DNA of 64,000 nucleotides from Limimaricola pyoseonensis (GTDB lineage Bacteria > Pseudomonadota > Alphaproteobacteria > Rhodobacterales > Rhodobacteraceae), in assembly GCF_900102015.1 (NCBI RefSeq), contig NZ_FNAT01000001.1, positions 372,001 to 436,000 on the forward strand, read 5' to 3'. The notes under the pieces are model-generated. The model searched no databases. It saw only the letters and a program-made list of their open reading frames with translations, and was not told the DNA's origin. This document shows, one piece after another, positions 1 through 11,133 of this stretch. The translations under genes and the position numbers were made by a program. Positions within the stretch are counted from its first letter, which is position 1, and each line of letters opens with the position of its first letter.

Positions 1-635
1 ACCTCGGTCACGCCCTGATGCGCGTCGTCCACCACCACGGCGAGGTGGTAGGAGGTGCCCATGTCGCGCCGCGCCAGCACCGGGTCGCCGACCGTCTCGA
101 TCAGCTCGGCGGCTGCGATGCGCCGCTCGCCTGCGTCTTCGCCGGTCTCGCGCCAGATCAGCGGCCCCTCGATCCGGCGCGCGGCCAGCCCGAGGTCGAG
201 CCTGAGCGGCGTATCTTCGGGCAACGGGCCGTGGCGGGCGGCGTCGCGACAGGTGCCGGGATAGATCATCCCGTCCGGCCCGAAGCGTGGCCCGCCTTCC
301 TGCGGCGCGGAGGCCGCCTCGAGGATGTCGCGCCGGTTGCAGCCGCAGGGATAGAGCAGCCCCTCGGCCCAGAGATGCTCCAGCACCTCGCGATAGGCGG
401 GCAGGCGGTCCGATTGGCGCAGAACCGGCTCGGGCCAGTCGAGCCCGAGCCAGCGCAGGTCGTCGTAGATCTGCCGTTCCCATTCGGGCTTCGAGCGCTG
501 CCGGTCGATGTCCTCGATCCGCAGCAGGAATGTCCCGTTCGCGGCCGCCGCGCGTGCCGCCGCCGTCAGCGCCGAGAAGGCATGGCCGAGATGCAGCGGC
601 CCGGTGGGCGAGGGCGCGAAGCGGGTGACGCTCAT
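1..635 (-). CDS. gluQRS: Glutamyl-Q tRNA(Asp) synthetase, 3' end cut by window edge
   Basis: This is a truncated class I glutamyl-tRNA synthetase paralogue that attaches glutamate to the queuosine base of tRNA(Asp) rather than to a 3' end. The reading frame opens with an ATG at 635 and stays open to base 1. It shows the N-terminal PSPTGPLHLGH signature (the HIGH-type ATP site) within the first 20 residues. A Cys-rich zinc segment follows (YPCGC, then YPGTC about 40 residues later), and then a DPVLARRD stretch. The anticodon-binding half of GluRS is expected to be absent, but the C-terminus lies outside the window. It sits 7 bases after the small membrane-protein gene at 643-825 on the same strand, so the two are probably co-transcribed. 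GltX is the alternative, but the zinc pattern and compact layout favour GluQRS. Confidence 0.9.
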   Translation of the reverse strand, partial: MSVTRFAPSPTGPLHLGHAFSALTAAARAAAANGTFLLRIEDIDRQRSKPEWERQIYDDLRWLGLDWPEPVLRQSDRLPAYREVLEHLWAEGLLYPCGCNRRDILEAASAPQEGGPRFGPDGMIYPGTCRDAARHGPLPEDTPLRLDLGLAARRIEGPLIWRETGEDAGERRIAAAELIETVGDPVLARRDMGTSYHLAVVVDDAHQGVTE

Positions 636-642
636 GCCTCGG

Positions 643-825
643 TCAGCGCGTGACCGCGCGCTGATGGATCAGGAACCAGGCCAGCAGGATGAAGATCGGG
701 TGACCGAGACCGCCCGAGATCAGGATCGCGGGCAGCCAGATCACCAGCACGATCAGTCCGACGATCACGCGGCCCGTCAGCATGATCGCGACGGGCGGCA
801 GAAGCAGGGCAAGGACGTAGAGCAT
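643..825 (-). CDS. Small two-helix membrane protein, Pmp3/YqaE-like
   Basis: The product is a 60-residue, almost entirely hydrophobic protein. It has two predicted membrane helices (about residues 3-24 and 26-54), an internal LLPPVAIML segment and a short basic tail. This matches the size and the LPP-then-helix pattern of the Pmp3/YqaE (UPF0057) proteolipid family, whose members influence membrane potential and stress tolerance. Assignment rests on the LPP motif and length only. The gene lies between trmFO and gluQRS on the same strand and probably belongs to the same transcript as gluQRS. Confidence 0.6.
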   Translation of the reverse strand: MLYVLALLLPPVAIMLTGRVIVGLIVLVIWLPAILISGGLGHPIFILLAWFLIHQRAVTR

Positions 826-887
826 GTCGGGTCCGTGTAAGAGGCGTTTCGCTACATCTGTGGTTGCGATGCGGCCCGGGCAAGGGG

Positions 888-2243
888 TCAGGCGGTTTCG
901 GCCGCCTGTCCCTCGAGCCAGCCGGTCCAGTCTTCCTTGGCCCGGTCGGTGTAGCCCTTGTAGCGATCCTTGCGGCCGCGCCGTCCGCCGCGCACGCCCT
1001 CGAGCGGCGGGAACAGCCCGAAATTGACGTTCATAGGCTGGAAGGTCTTGGCCTCGGCCCCGCCGCTAATGTGGGTGACGAGCGCCCCCATCGCCGTGGT
1101 CTGCGGCACCGGCGGCAGCTCCCGGCCCAGTATCTCGGCGGCGGCCATGCGGCCCGCCAGCAGCCCCATCGCGGCGCTCTCGACATAACCCTCGACGCCG
1201 GTGACCTGTCCGGCGAAGCGGATGTTCGGCCGCGCCTTCAGCCGCATCTGCCCGTCGAGCAGCGTCGGCGAGTTCAGGAAGGTGTTGCGGTGGATACCGC
1301 CGAGCCGGGCGAAGCGCGCCTCCTGCAGGCCGGGGATCATCCGGAACACCTCGGTCTGCGCGCCGTATTTCATCTTCGTCTGGAAGCCGACGATGTTGTA
1401 GAGCGTGCCTAGCTTGTTGTCGCGCCGAAGCTGCACGACGGCGTAGGGCTTGTTCTCCGGGTCGTGCGGGTTGGTCAGGCCCACAGGCTTCATCGGCCCG
1501 TGGCGCAGCGTCTCGCGGCCGCGCTCGGTCATCACCTCGATCGGCAGGCAGCCGTCGAAATAACCCGCCGTCTCGCCCTCGTGGAACTCGGCCTTGTCGG
1601 CGGCGAGCATCGCGTCGATGAAGGCCTCGTACTGGGGCTTGGTCATCGGGCAGTTGATGTAGGCGGTGCGCTCTTCCTCCGTCTCGCCCTTGTCGTAGCG
1701 CGACTGCCGCCATGCCACCGACATGTCGATGCTCTCGGCATAGACGATCGGCGCGATGGCGTCGAAGAAGGCCAGCGCCCCGGTGCCGGTCACCGCCGAG
1801 ATCGCCTCGGCCAGCGCCGGCGAGGTGAGCGGGCCGGTGGCGAAGATCCAGCGGCCGGTTTCGGGCAGCTCGGTCACTTCCTCGTAGCTGACGCTGACCA
1901 GCGGATGCGCCTTGAGCTGCGCGGTCACGTCGGCGGCGAAGGGGTCGCGGTCGACCGCGAGCGCGCCGCCCGCGGGCAGGCGATGCCGGTCGGCGGTGGA
2001 CATGATCAGCCCGTTCGCGGCCCGCATCTCCCAATGCAGAAGGCCCACCGCGTTCTGCTCGTCGTCGTCCGAGCGGAACGAGTTCGAGCAGACCATCTCG
2101 GCCAGGTCGCCGGTACGATGCGCGAAGGTTTCGACCTTGGGCCGCATCTCGTGCAGCACCACGGGAATGCCGGCCTGCGCGGCCTGCCATGCGGCTTCGG
2201 AGCCGGCCATGCCGCCGCCGACGATATGAAGGGGTTCTGTCAT
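888..2243 (-). CDS. trmFO: Folate/FAD-dependent tRNA (uracil-54 C5) methyltransferase
   Basis: TrmFO makes the T-loop ribothymidine of tRNA, using methylenetetrahydrofolate and FAD. The 451-residue protein starts at the ATG at 2243, directly before the FAD-binding [15 protein letters not shown] motif. Longer in-frame readings upstream would add 68 residues of arginine- and proline-rich sequence absent from the family. Family hallmarks include VCSNSFRSD near residue 50 and [26 protein letters not shown] and HRNTFLNSP further on. C-terminal [17 protein letters not shown] is the second dinucleotide-fold signature. The length is normal for TrmFO. It stands alone, pointing leftward, 62 bases upstream of the small membrane-protein gene. 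Confidence 0.95.
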   Translation of the reverse strand: MTEPLHIVGGGMAGSEAAWQAAQAGIPVVLHEMRPKVETFAHRTGDLAEMVCSNSFRSDDDEQNAVGLLHWEMRAANGLIMSTADRHRLPAGGALAVDRDPFAADVTAQLKAHPLVSVSYEEVTELPETGRWIFATGPLTSPALAEAISAVTGTGALAFFDAIAPIVYAESIDMSVAWRQSRYDKGETEEERTAYINCPMTKPQYEAFIDAMLAADKAEFHEGETAGYFDGCLPIEVMTERGRETLRHGPMKPVGLTNPHDPENKPYAVVQLRRDNKLGTLYNIVGFQTKMKYGAQTEVFRMIPGLQEARFARLGGIHRNTFLNSPTLLDGQMRLKARPNIRFAGQVTGVEGYVESAAMGLLAGRMAAAEILGRELPPVPQTTAMGALVTHISGGAEAKTFQPMNVNFGLFPPLEGVRGGRRGRKDRYKGYTDRAKEDWTGWLEGQAAETA

Positions 2244-2522
2244 GACGCCCAGATAGGACGAAGCGGAAGGGAAGAAAAGACGGTCGGGGCGCGAGGGGCC
2301 GCCCGGTGAGTGAGCAGCCCCAGATCGCGGCGCGGAGAGTTTGGCCGTCTTGAGGGCGCGCCGTCCCGTCCAACCTCCCTTGCCGCTCTTGTCCGGTCGA
2401 TCGGCCGGGCCGGGGCTTGTGGGCGGGGCGTCCGGAACGACCACCACTGGATCGACATTTTCACGCGACGGGTGCGGCTGCCAAGCCTCACCCCGGCAAA
2501 CCCGTACTTGCGTTTGTGCAAT

Positions 2523-3356
2523 TCATTTCGCGTGATGCGGCGGCGCCAGCTGGGCGAAGGCGGCATCGATCCAGTCGAGCACGGCCTCGATCGCCGGGTC
2601 GCCCCGCCGGCTTTCATGGTAGATGACCCACAATTCGATCTGGAAGGGCGGCACCTCGGGCACCGGCTCCAGCATCGGATGATCCTGCGCCAGCAGGTCG
2701 GGCAGGGGGCCGGGCAGGCCGCTCTGGACCAGAAGGTCGGCCAGCGCGCGGAATGTCGGCACCCGCATCAGCGGCGGGCGGCCATAGCGGGTCAGCCCCA
2801 GCCCGTTGACCGAGGTTTCGTCGTAGCTGCGGTCGAGCCCCGCCCATTCCTCGCCTTCGCGCTCGTGCCGGTAGAGCCTGACCGCCATCTCGCCGACCCG
2901 CCGGGTCCTCAGCCGGCCGCCGGTCGGCGGCTTCGGCCGGATCACCACGTCGTTGTCGCCGAGACCCTCCTGAAACACCCGGTCGGTGAATTCGAGCTGC
3001 ACCGAGGCGAGGCGGTCGGCGCTGTGCGCGAGCGCCGGGAACAGCACGTGACTGCTGATGAAGGGCGGGCAGCCGATCCGGATCGGCCCGCGCGCGCCCT
3101 GCGCGCCGTTCTGGTTGATCTCGCGCGAGATCCGCCCCTCGAAGGCCGAGGCCACCTCGATCAGCCCCGCGGCCGCGGCCGAGGGCTTCCAGCCTTCCGC
3201 CGTCTTGACGAAGGGCGGCTGCCCGAGCTGCTGCGTCAGCCGCTCGACCCGGCGCGACACCGTCGCCACGTTGGTGCCCAGCAGGCGTGCGGCCCCGGTC
3301 ATCGTACCGGTCTTGGAGACTGCGACCAGAAAGCGCAGGTCGTCCCAGTTGTCCAT
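2523..3356 (-). CDS. LysR-family transcriptional regulator
   Basis: This is a 277-residue DNA-binding regulator. The N-terminal winged helix-turn-helix is plain at residues 1-60 (WDDLRFLVAVSKTGTMTGAA, then ATVSRRVERLTQQLG). The rest is a LysR-type effector domain (PIRIGCPPFISSHVLFP, EFTDRV). I chose the ATG at 3356 because the HTH begins at once; an upstream in-frame start would add 18 residues unlike the family. No divergently transcribed partner lies next to it, so its target cannot be guessed. The effector domain is slightly short for a full LTTR. The 279 bases between this gene's stop and the trmFO start show no gene. Confidence 0.85.
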   Translation of the reverse strand: MDNWDDLRFLVAVSKTGTMTGAARLLGTNVATVSRRVERLTQQLGQPPFVKTAEGWKPSAAAAGLIEVASAFEGRISREINQNGAQGARGPIRIGCPPFISSHVLFPALAHSADRLASVQLEFTDRVFQEGLGDNDVVIRPKPPTGGRLRTRRVGEMAVRLYRHEREGEEWAGLDRSYDETSVNGLGLTRYGRPPLMRVPTFRALADLLVQSGLPGPLPDLLAQDHPMLEPVPEVPPFQIELWVIYHESRRGDPAIEAVLDWIDAAFAQLAPPHHAK

Positions 3357-3438
3357 GAACGGGCCTCGGGGATCAGATCGCGTTTCGGACGAAAAGGGCG
3401 AATACCGCAAAACCGGACTTGCGAAGATGCGGGCACAT

Positions 3439-3474
3439 CACAAAGAAACGCGCCGCTTCACAAGCGGCGCGTTT
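3439..3474 (-). terminator. Intrinsic terminator after gyrA
   Basis: A perfect 13-base-pair stem (3446-3458 with 3462-3474) closes a 3-base loop. Read on the minus strand it is followed by CTTTG, a short T-rich stretch. It lies 34 bases after the gyrA stop, where a terminator for a leftward transcript is expected. Confidence 0.75.
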
Positions 3475-3507
3475 CCGGAAACGGCTATGCCGTGGCTTTC
3501 TGGCAAC

Positions 3508-6285
<2,778 letters not shown>

Positions 6286-6331
6286 GTGGGGGAACCTGCC
6301 GTCTGATGACTGCTATATATTGTTGGCGGAA

Positions 6332-6361
6332 CCTATAGCACCCGCGCGATATGGGGCGCAA
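6332..6361 (-). promoter_or_regulatory. Candidate sigma-70 promoter of gyrA
   Basis: On the minus strand TTGCGC (6361-6356) and TATAGG (6337-6332) are separated by 18 bases and lie upstream of the gyrA start at 6285. This is a pattern match only. The -35 hexamer keeps TTG but is otherwise weak. Confidence 0.4.
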
Positions 6362-6491
6362 CACGCGATCCCAGACACCGCTGGCAGCCAGCGAGCCTTG
6401 TGGCTAACAAACTGGGATAATTGACTTTTTACGGGGTCATGCTGGAATCGGTCGGCGGCGTCAAGAGCGCGCGCCAACAAGGAGCAGGACA

Positions 6492-6767
6492 ATGCCTCGC
6501 GACCCCTCCGAAACCGAGCTGATGCTGAAGGGCTACGGGCTGACCACGGCCGAGCTGTTCTACCGCATGCCCGACTACCGTCACGTGCTCAACAGCTTCG
6601 TCTGGCAGCACTACGATCTGGCGCCGGACCACCCGAAGCTCTTCGAGTTCATCGAGTACTGGCAGGCCGAGATCGAGGGGCCGCTGCACTCGGTGCGCTT
6701 CACCCACCGCAAGCTGATCGCGCCCGGCGAATGGCGCCACGTCACCGGCGAGTTCACCCTGCACTGA
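6492..6767 (+). CDS. usg: Usg family protein
   Basis: This is a 91-residue soluble protein of the alphaproteobacterial Usg family (Pfam Usg-like). The whole length fits the family: an N-terminal GYGLTTAELFYRMPDY segment, a central QHYDLAPDHPKLFEFIEYW and a C-terminal HRKLIAPGEWRHV. The historical suggestion that Usg is a subunit linked to tryptophan synthesis has little support, so its function should be treated as unknown. A good ribosome site (AAGGAG at 6479-6484) precedes the ATG. The gene diverges from gyrA and converges on the arginase gene. Confidence 0.85.
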   Translation: MPRDPSETELMLKGYGLTTAELFYRMPDYRHVLNSFVWQHYDLAPDHPKLFEFIEYWQAEIEGPLHSVRFTHRKLIAPGEWRHVTGEFTLH

Positions 6768-6770
6768 GGC

Positions 6771-6789
6771 CCGTGTCCGGGGGACACGG
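6771..6789. terminator. Hairpin between convergent usg and arginase genes
   Basis: An 8-base-pair stem (6771-6778 with 6782-6789) around a GGG loop lies just after the usg stop and before the arginase stop. There is no T-run on either side, so it may be only a weak or Rho-assisted terminator. Confidence 0.35.
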
Positions 6790-6813
6790 CCCCCGGACAT
6801 TGGCGGCGAACCG

Positions 6814-7737
6814 TCAGTGGCCGCGCGGTGTCGGCCGGTCGAAGACCCGCCGTCCCATCAGCGAGGCCGCCAGCTCGACCATCAGCGCCGCGGTGCGGCC
6901 GCGCTCGTCGAGCGAGGGGTTGAGCTCGACCAGGTCGAGCGAGGCGACGAGACCGCTGTCGGACAGCATCTCCATCGCCAGATGCGCCTCGCGCACCGTC
7001 GCGCCGCCCGGCACGGTGGTGCCCACGGCAGGGGCGACCATCGGGTCGAGGAAATCGACGTCGAGCGAGACGTGCAGGATGCCGTTCGCCGCCTGCACCT
7101 TGTCGAGGAACTCCGACAGCGGCCGCGCGATGCCGACCTCGTCGATCATCCGCATGTCCACCAGCGTCGCGTCGCCATCCTCGAGCGCGGCGCGCTCCTC
7201 GGGGTCGACGCTCCTGAGGCCGATCATGCCGACCCGCTCCACCGGCACGGTGGCGGGCAGGTCGGGGAAGGCCTCGAAGCCCTCGCGCCCCGTCACGTAG
7301 CCCAGCGGCGTGCCGTGCAGGTTGCCGCTGGTGGTGCTGTCGGGCGTGTGGAAGTCGCTATGCGCGTCGAGCCACAGCACGAAGAGCGGCCGGCCGATCT
7401 CTTCGGCATGGGCGGCCATGCCCGCCACGGTGCCGAGCGACAGCGCGTGGTCGCCGCCCATGAAGATCGGGAAGCCCTTCGGCGCCTGCTCGCGCGCGGC
7501 GCGCATCAACGCGGCGGTCCAGCCGACATTCAGCGCCAGCTCGTGGATCGCGGCGTTGCGCGGCGGGTCGACCTCGACGCTGTCGGGGGCGACGTTGCCG
7601 ATGTCGGTCACGCCGTGGCCAAGGGAAGACAGGGCCTCTGCGAGCCCGGCGGTGCGGTAGGCGTCGGGGCCCATGAGGCAGCCGCGGCGTCGTTTGCCGC
7701 TGTCCACCGGGGCGCCGATGAGAATGCAATCAGTCAT
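6814..7737 (-). CDS. rocF: Arginase (ureohydrolase family)
   Basis: This 307-residue Mn-dependent hydrolase converts arginine to ornithine and urea. The binuclear manganese ligand motifs are visible in order: GGDHALSLG near residue 99, DAHSDFHTP near residue 125, and SLDVDFLDP near residue 230. The N-terminal GAPVDSGKRRRGCLMGPDAYR is typical of RocF-type arginases rather than agmatinases. I placed the start at the ATG at 7737, next to CILIGAPV. It lies 43 bases downstream of dsbB on the same strand, so yqaA-like, dsbB and arginase may share a transcript. Formimidoylglutamase is a less likely alternative. Confidence 0.88.
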   Translation of the reverse strand: MTDCILIGAPVDSGKRRRGCLMGPDAYRTAGLAEALSSLGHGVTDIGNVAPDSVEVDPPRNAAIHELALNVGWTAALMRAAREQAPKGFPIFMGGDHALSLGTVAGMAAHAEEIGRPLFVLWLDAHSDFHTPDSTTSGNLHGTPLGYVTGREGFEAFPDLPATVPVERVGMIGLRSVDPEERAALEDGDATLVDMRMIDEVGIARPLSEFLDKVQAANGILHVSLDVDFLDPMVAPAVGTTVPGGATVREAHLAMEMLSDSGLVASLDLVELNPSLDERGRTAALMVELAASLMGRRVFDRPTPRGH

Positions 7738-7780
7738 GCCGCGCATCATGACCCGAGCCGCCGCCGGGCGAAAGGGGCTA

Positions 7781-8239
7781 TCAGCTGCGCCGCAGCGCCG
7801 AGAGCCAGAACAGAAGCAGCGCCAGCGACAGCACGGCGTTCCAGCTGGCCATCGACAGGCCCGCGAACTCCCAGCTGACCACGTCGCACATCACCAGAAG
7901 CGGCCCGTCGGTCGAGAGCAGGTCGCCACCCGACAGCGAGCCGAGGCTCTGGCCCGTGCCGGTGCAGCTGGCCGGGCCTTCCCACCAGTCGCGCTCGACC
8001 CCGGTGTGGAACACGCCGATCGCCGCCGTCGTCGCCATCGCCGCCGCGCCCAGCGCCGGCAGCACCCGCCCCGGCAGCAGCATCGCCACCACGCCGAGCG
8101 CGATGGCGATGCCGTGCGGCCAGCGCTGCCAGATGCACATTGCGCAGGGCGGATAGCCCAGCGCCTGGAAGATGAACGCGCCGCCCAGCAGCGCGATCGA
8201 GCCCAGCGTGGCGAAGATCAGGGAAATCTGGCGGCTCAT
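7781..8239 (-). CDS. dsbB: Disulfide bond formation protein B
   Basis: This is a 152-residue, four-helix inner-membrane quinone reductase that reoxidises the periplasmic thiol oxidase. The first periplasmic loop has the redox pair in YPPCAMCIWQR (Cys32/Cys35). The second loop contains SCTGTGQ and VMCDVVSWEF, whose cysteines form the second pair. The C-terminal GLSMASWN is another DsbB feature. It overlaps neither neighbour but follows the YqaA-like gene by only 9 bases. A DsbA-family enzyme is encoded at 24363-25013, though that one looks cytosolic, so the periplasmic partner is not in the window. Confidence 0.9.
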   Translation of the reverse strand: MSRQISLIFATLGSIALLGGAFIFQALGYPPCAMCIWQRWPHGIAIALGVVAMLLPGRVLPALGAAAMATTAAIGVFHTGVERDWWEGPASCTGTGQSLGSLSGGDLLSTDGPLLVMCDVVSWEFAGLSMASWNAVLSLALLLFWLSALRRS

Positions 8240-8248
8240 CCGGCCTCC

Positions 8249-8827
8249 TCAGACGTATTTGATGACGTAGAACCCGCCGATCAGCGCGACGCAGAACAGC
8301 GTGAACATCAGCCCCAGCCTGCGCTCGATGAAGTCGCGCGCGCTGTCGCCGAACACCCGCAGCACCGCCGCCACCAGGAAGAACCGCGCCGCGCGGGCGA
8401 GGATCGAGGAGACGATGAAGATCGGCAGCGACAGGCCGGTGACGCCCGAGGCGATGGTGATGACCTTGAACGGGAAAGGCGTGACCCCCGCGACCAGCAC
8501 CGCCCAGGCGCCCCATTCGTTGTAGCGCTCGGCGAAGGCGTCGAACTCGTCCGCCTTGCCGTAGAGGTCGAGCACCCATTGCCCGACGCTCTCGAACAGC
8601 GCCCAGCCGATGAAATAGCCCAGAAGCGCGCCGGCCACCGAGGCCAGCGTGCAGACCAGCGCGATGGCCCAGGCCCGGCGCGGCCGCGCGAGGATCATCG
8701 GGATCATCAGCGCGTCGGGCGGCACCGGGAAGACCGAGGATTCGGCGAAGCTGACCGTGGCGAGCGCCGGCATGGCATGGCGATGGCCGGCGAGAGACAG
8801 GGTGAGATCGTATAGGCGACGGAGCAT
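8249..8827 (-). CDS. YqaA/DedA-type membrane protein
   Basis: This is a 192-residue inner-membrane protein with about five hydrophobic segments. It contains the SNARE-associated/VTT-type core: FPVPPDALMIPMILA near residue 35, YFIGWALFE, and GVTPFPFKVITIASG near residue 115. The family is related to DedA flippases; YqaA proteins are short versions. The ATG at 8827 opens MLRRLYDL. It is the first gene of the leftward set with dsbB and arginase and diverges from the zinc peptidase gene. Confidence 0.82.
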   Translation of the reverse strand: MLRRLYDLTLSLAGHRHAMPALATVSFAESSVFPVPPDALMIPMILARPRRAWAIALVCTLASVAGALLGYFIGWALFESVGQWVLDLYGKADEFDAFAERYNEWGAWAVLVAGVTPFPFKVITIASGVTGLSLPIFIVSSILARAARFFLVAAVLRVFGDSARDFIERRLGLMFTLFCVALIGGFYVIKYV

Positions 8828-8908
8828 GGAACCGGTATCCCCCAGGGAGCGTCTGCTTTCAGGACCACGACCCCGCCCCGGGGTCAACCGGCATCGGAGG
8901 GCCGACCC

Positions 8909-9760
8909 TTGAAATGGCGCGGACGCCGCGGCAGCGGCAACATCATCGACCGGCGGCGCATGGGCGGCAGGCGCGGCGTCGCCGTGGGCGGGGCGGGCGG
9001 CCTCGGCGTGCTGGCGATCGTGGTCGTGGGCTACTTCCTCGGCGTCGATCTGACGCCCCTGCTGGACGACCGGCAGCTCGCGCCGCAGGGCGGCGGCGAG
9101 GTCACCGCCGCCGACGAGGAGCGCGCGCAGTTCGTCTCGGTGACGCTGGCCGACACAGAGGAGGTCTGGTCCGAGATCTTCGCCACCGAGCTGGGCGCGA
9201 CCTACGACCCGGCGGAGCTGGTGCTGTTCAAGGGCGCGACGCAGTCGGCCTGCGGTGGTGCCAGCGCCGCGAGCGGCCCGTTCTACTGCCCGCCCGAGGA
9301 GCGGATCTTCCTCGACACCGATTTCTTCGTGACGCTCGACCGCAGGCTCGGCGCGGGCGGCGACTTTGCCGCGGCCTATGTCGTGGCGCATGAGGTCGCG
9401 CATCACGTGCAGCAGGAGCTGGGCATCCTGTCCGAGGTCAACGCCGTGCGGCGGCAGAGCGACGAGGCCACGTCGAACGCCCTTTCGGTGCGGATCGAGC
9501 TGCAGGCCGACTGCTTTTCCGGCATCTGGGCCGCGCGGGCCGAGGCGCGCTTCGGCTCGCTCGAGCCCGGCGACATCGCCGAGGCGATGAACGCCGCCGC
9601 GCAGATCGGCGACGACACGCTGCAACGCGAGGCGGGGCGCACGGTGCGGCCCGAAAGCTTCACCCACGGCACGTCGGAGCAGCGCCAGAGCTGGTTCGCC
9701 CGCGGCTACGAGCAGGGCGAGATCGCCGCCTGCGACACCTTCTCGGTCGAGACGCTCTGA
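8909..9760 (+). CDS. Membrane-anchored neutral zinc metallopeptidase (YpfJ family)
   Basis: This is a 283-residue protein with a basic N-terminus, one membrane anchor (about residues 24-46) and an extracytoplasmic domain. The zinc motif is VAHEVAHHVQ, with His161, Glu162 and His165. ELQADCFSGIWA further on supplies the likely third ligand. This is the pattern of the YpfJ/KPN_00555 neutral zinc metallopeptidase family, whose substrates are unknown. Translation probably starts at TTG (8909): a GGAGG ribosome site at 8896-8900 is correctly placed for it, and the next in-frame ATG would remove part of the positively charged N-terminus. Confidence 0.88.
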   Translation: MKWRGRRGSGNIIDRRRMGGRRGVAVGGAGGLGVLAIVVVGYFLGVDLTPLLDDRQLAPQGGGEVTAADEERAQFVSVTLADTEEVWSEIFATELGATYDPAELVLFKGATQSACGGASAASGPFYCPPEERIFLDTDFFVTLDRRLGAGGDFAAAYVVAHEVAHHVQQELGILSEVNAVRRQSDEATSNALSVRIELQADCFSGIWAARAEARFGSLEPGDIAEAMNAAAQIGDDTLQREAGRTVRPESFTHGTSEQRQSWFARGYEQGEIAACDTFSVETL

Positions 9761-9766
9761 GCCGCG

Positions 9767-9795
9767 TTGACCGGGCCTGCGCGGCGGTCTAGGAC
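9767..9795 (+). promoter_or_regulatory. Candidate promoter of tRNA-Leu
   Basis: TTGACC at 9767-9772 and TAGGAC at 9790-9795 are 17 bases apart. The predicted transcription start falls a few bases before the mature tRNA 5' end at 9806, which is the usual arrangement for a single tRNA gene. Confidence 0.6.
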
Positions 9796-9805
9796 GGTCG
9801 CGCTG

Positions 9806-9890
9806 GCCGGTGTGGCGGAATGGTAGACGCAGCGGATTCAAAATCCGCCGCCCAAAAGGCGTATCGGTTCGAGTCCGATCACCGGCACCA
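9806..9890 (+). tRNA. tRNA-Leu (anticodon CAA)
   Basis: The 85-base sequence folds as a class II tRNA. The acceptor stem GCCGGTG pairs with CACCGGC. The D arm follows. The anticodon stem GCGGA/TCCGC encloses loop TTCAAAA with anticodon CAA at 9839-9841. A long variable arm (CGCC-CAAAA-GGCG) is present, and the T arm contains GGTTCGAGTCC. The CCA end is encoded (9888-9890). It reads UUG leucine codons. Confidence 0.97.
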
Positions 9891-9910
9891 GCGTAGACGA
9901 CGGGGGGCAC

Positions 9911-11086
9911 ATGCAGCGCATCGCCATCGGGGCCCGCCCCGATCTTGCCGCCAAGGCCGAAGAGGCCGGCTTCACATTCCACCACATGCATGGCGAGCCC
10001 TACTGGGACGAGGAGACGGTCTACGCCTTCGACCTCGCCGAGGTGGAGGAGATGATCGAGGATCCCGCCACCGAGCTGCACGCCATGTGCCGCGAGGCGG
10101 TCGACCACGTGATCCGCTCCGAAGAGTTGATGGAGCGCCTCGCCATTCCCGAGGCGTCCCGCGATTTCGTGGCGGAGTCGTGGCGCGCGGGCGAGCCGGA
10201 ACTCTATGGCCGCTTCGATCTCGCGCATGACGGGCAGGGGCCGGCGAAGCTCCTGGAATACAACGCCGACACGCCGACCGCGCTCTACGAGAGCGCCGCG
10301 TTCCAGTGGCAGTGGCTCGAGGACATGGCGGCGGCCGGAAGGCTGCCCGAGGGCGCGGACCAGTTCAACGGTCTCCACGAGGCGCTGGTGGCGCGGCTGC
10401 AGGAGATCTTCGCGCCCGACACCGACCTGCATTTCGCCTGCTTCGCCGACAACCCCGAGGATTACGCCACCACCGAATACATGGCCTGGGCCGCGCGCGA
10501 GGCCGGCTTGGGCGCGCATTTCGTGCCGATCCCCGAGATCGGCCTGACCACAGCCGGGCAGCTTTCGGACAACGAATCCCGGGTGATCGGCGCGCTGTTC
10601 AAGCTTTACCCGTGGGAGGACATGCTGCGCGACGACTTCGCCGAGGCGCTGCCCGGCGCGCGCTGCCGCTTCCTTGAGCCGCCCTGGAAGGCGGTGCTGT
10701 CGAACAAGGGTATCCTGCCGGTGCTCTGGCGGCTGTTCGAGGGGCATCCGAACCTGCTGCCCGCCTTCTTCGAGGACGAGGCCGACACGCCCGCGGCGCG
10801 TGCCGCGCTGGCGGACGGCCATGTCCGCAAGCCGCTGTTTTCGCGCGAAGGCGCGAGCGTCGACATCGTGGCGCCCGGGGTCGAGGACCGCGCCGCCGAC
10901 CGGACCTACGACGCGCATCCGAAGATCCTGCAGGCCTATCAGCCGCTGCCCGAATTCGACGGCATGCACCCCGTCATCGGCGCGTGGGTCGTGGGCCAAA
11001 GCTGCGTCGGCATGGGCCTGCGCGAGGACCGCGACCGCGTGACGCGCGACCTGAGCCGCTTCAAGCCGCATTTCATCAGGGACTGA
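9911..11086 (+). CDS. Glutathionylspermidine-synthase-like ATP-grasp protein (YgiC/YjfC type)
   Basis: This is a 391-residue member of the GspS-C family (the synthetase half only; the amidase domain is absent). Recognisable segments are the N-terminal WDEETVYAFDLAEVEEM, FDLAHDGQGPAKLLEYNADTPT near residue 115, LYPWEDMLRDDF near residue 240, the ATP-grasp core KAVLSNKGILPVLW near residue 260, and GAWVVGQSCVGMGLRED near the C-terminus. The fold forms amide bonds between a carboxylate and an amine, but E. coli YgiC and YjfC have no proven glutathionylspermidine activity, so the substrate is open. It is followed after 47 bases by a YgiB-like lipoprotein gene, a pairing also known in enterobacteria. 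Confidence 0.85.
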   Translation: MQRIAIGARPDLAAKAEEAGFTFHHMHGEPYWDEETVYAFDLAEVEEMIEDPATELHAMCREAVDHVIRSEELMERLAIPEASRDFVAESWRAGEPELYGRFDLAHDGQGPAKLLEYNADTPTALYESAAFQWQWLEDMAAAGRLPEGADQFNGLHEALVARLQEIFAPDTDLHFACFADNPEDYATTEYMAWAAREAGLGAHFVPIPEIGLTTAGQLSDNESRVIGALFKLYPWEDMLRDDFAEALPGARCRFLEPPWKAVLSNKGILPVLWRLFEGHPNLLPAFFEDEADTPAARAALADGHVRKPLFSREGASVDIVAPGVEDRAADRTYDAHPKILQAYQPLPEFDGMHPVIGAWVVGQSCVGMGLREDRDRVTRDLSRFKPHFIRD

Positions 11087-11133
11087 GCCGGCCGCGCCGC
11101 TACGTTCCGCTCCGCTCCGAAGGGAGAGACGCC